From Pohlia nutans (Eukaryota; Streptophyta; Bryopsida; Bryales; Mniaceae), in the NCBI GenBank assembly GCA_022496805.1, contig CM040085.1:29851811-29915810 (forward strand): a stretch of 64,000 nt of DNA. The letters are read 5' to 3'. A model generated the notes under the pieces. It saw nothing but the letters and a program-made list of their open reading frames with translations, was not told the DNA's origin and did no database searches. Below are positions 62,311 to 64,000 of this stretch, in pieces. Made by a program: the position numbers and the translations under genes. Position 1 is the stretch's first letter. Every line of letters begins with the position of its first letter.

Positions 62311-64000
62311 TTTTAGAACAATCATAGGAGGTGCATGGTTGTTTTGGGTCCAAACGAGGTAAAACAATCCACTAAGCACGGCATCAGTGCTTTTTTTGAA
62401 GAATCTTCATCATAACAATTGAAAAATATATATAAACTACTAAAAAAGATTATAGTCTAATGTTCTATATTTATAGATGTATCACATATCGAAAAACAAA
62501 AAGATTTTGTGAATATTATAAGTATCAAAAGGACAATTATGTCTTTGTCACCAGTCCTTATTAGTCCTTGATTAAGGACTAATTTGGATGAATTATCCAA
62601 TATTTTGGATAGAATATGCCATTAAGGACTCCACTAAGGACTCCCTAAGTGTGCACAGTTGACTCGTTTTACCTCATTTGGACCCTTTTTCATTCACTCA
62701 ACAAGCACGCACCTCCAAATACTCATTAAAAATTTAGTAGTGCAATATTGAAGGTTTTCTATTTTCTCACCAAAGTATGATAAATCAAATGCAGAGTATA
62801 TTTGTATGGTTTGAAATATCCACACCTGGATGACATGAAATACTTTAATTCAAGTCCAAATTTTCAATTGAATAAATTAATTTTCATGGTTTTATGCTTC
62901 GTGAGAAAAATTGCCAAAAATTAGCATCTGCAGGCATTGTAGTGCAAAATAAATAATATTTTTAATAATTCAAATTAATCATTTCAAATAACACATATCT
63001 AGATGTACTTCATATCAAAAATTGGTACCAAAATGACGTCATTGGATATTTTAAACAAATGTTTTGGATTTTTTTAAGCATCTAGGACAAATTCTTATTT
63101 TTGTACAAAAAGTCTCTTTTAAAATCTTTGAACCTCTTCAATTTTACATGAATTTTTTTTCGTGCATTGCATGAGTGTAGGAAATCAATACCACATCTGG
63201 TCGATTCATTTTTTTATTTTGTTCTAAAGAGGGACTCATTCAAAGTTGCCACAGGGGTTGATTTAGAGTTCAAAGGGCTTTTCGGGGTACCCATATCAGA
63301 CTATTGCCCCATATTTCAAACTAATTACAGTATAATGAATGCACTCCTTGAAAAAAAACAAGTGAATTTGCTCAAAAGGAACAAGAAATAGACAACCATA
63401 TATAGTGGTGCATGACCGTATATGGTGATTTTTGGTGTATTTGAGACATTATTGTATGGTGGTGTTTAGAGGCCTTCTAAACTTTGATTGAGGTGATATT
63501 TTCCCACAAAAGATGTAAAACAAATCTTCAAATATTTTTCCTTCAAAACAAAAAATCATATTCTAAATTATTAATATACTTCATGCACAAAAAGTGATAA
63601 AAAAAAGTGACCACCTAGGCTCAAAAGGATTAAATGAACAAAATTGTACATCTTGATGTCCATGCATTGTACTCTTGCTACGTTATTTTGAAGGTTTTAG
63701 GAACAAATATCCAAGATTCCTATTTAAAAAATATAGTTTACTCTACAATATAGAATGGTGTACATGTACTGGAATGCCTTGTTGTTGAAGTTTAAAGTGT
63801 ACTTTGTATCTATAGTTTACACAATAAAGGCTGAAATAGTTGATAGGCTAGGTTAAATGTAAGAGGACCAAAAGGCAACACATTTTACATTGAGTTGAAG
63901 TCCTCACATTAGTTTCCTAGCTTGAGAATTAATGAAGTGGTCATTGGATTAAGTATAGCATAGAACATAAAATTGACAGCTTTTGGAGTGAGCATAGCTC
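62311..64000. other. AT-rich intergenic DNA at the right edge
   Basis: No gene, element ends or array recognised. The short frame at about 63167-63391 has no recognisable motif and I do not support it. Confidence 0.35.

Overview
This is 64 kb of nuclear DNA from a land plant. The evidence is a spliced nuclear gene for the chloroplast chaperone ClpC with a transit-peptide-like N-terminus, GT-AG introns throughout, plant Ty1/copia retrotransposons and a PIF/Harbinger transposon. The RNF32-like double-RING gene, the Tc1-type transposon and the abundance of TTAA-flanked elements are unusual for flowering plants. They make me lean, by inference only, towards a bryophyte, lycophyte or fern.

Layout. 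1-2.2 kb: two minus-strand genes of unrecognised families. One runs off the left edge; the other carries an apparent one-base frameshift. 2.84-17.6 kb: one autonomous PIF/Harbinger transposon (TAA target duplication, 17-bp inverted ends) with a Myb/SANT-like gene (+) and a HARBI1-type transposase gene (-). The transposase gene is cut into three pieces by two full-length, nearly identical Copia elements in opposite orientation, each with its own 5-bp target duplication. 17.6-29.4 kb: intergenic DNA packed with small elements, including CACTA, Tourist-like and TA-flanked MITEs, TTAA-flanked elements, hairpins and a complete Tc1-like transposon with an intact DD34E transposase. 29.4-34.8 kb: an array of roughly 60-bp palindromic units (core GGTTAGGCATATGCCTAACC) with higher-order periodicity, surrounding a decayed multi-exon gene. 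34.8-40.4 kb: AT-rich intergenic DNA with MITEs and a large foldback that contains a TTAA-flanked element together with its own empty site.

40.4-56 kb is the gene-rich part: a NOPCHAP1-like snoRNP assembly factor (3 exons, +), an RNF32-like RING-IQ-RING protein (9 exons, +) and chloroplast ClpC (8 coding exons, -). The introns and flanks of RNF32 and ClpC hold about ten copies of one roughly 200-bp TTAA-flanked element. 56-64 kb is intergenic, with three long TTAA-flanked elements, a Tourist-like MITE and no gene I can support.

The dominant theme is transposition. At least six kinds of element with different target preferences are present: TTAA, TA, TAA/TTA, 3-bp CACTA, 5-bp LTR and SINE. 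The best candidates for something undescribed are the TTAA-flanked CCCY-ended (piggyBac-like) MITE superfamily, for which the window holds a before-and-after insertion site, and the higher-order palindromic array. The host genes are not functionally linked. All exon models come from reading splice sites and phase by eye.
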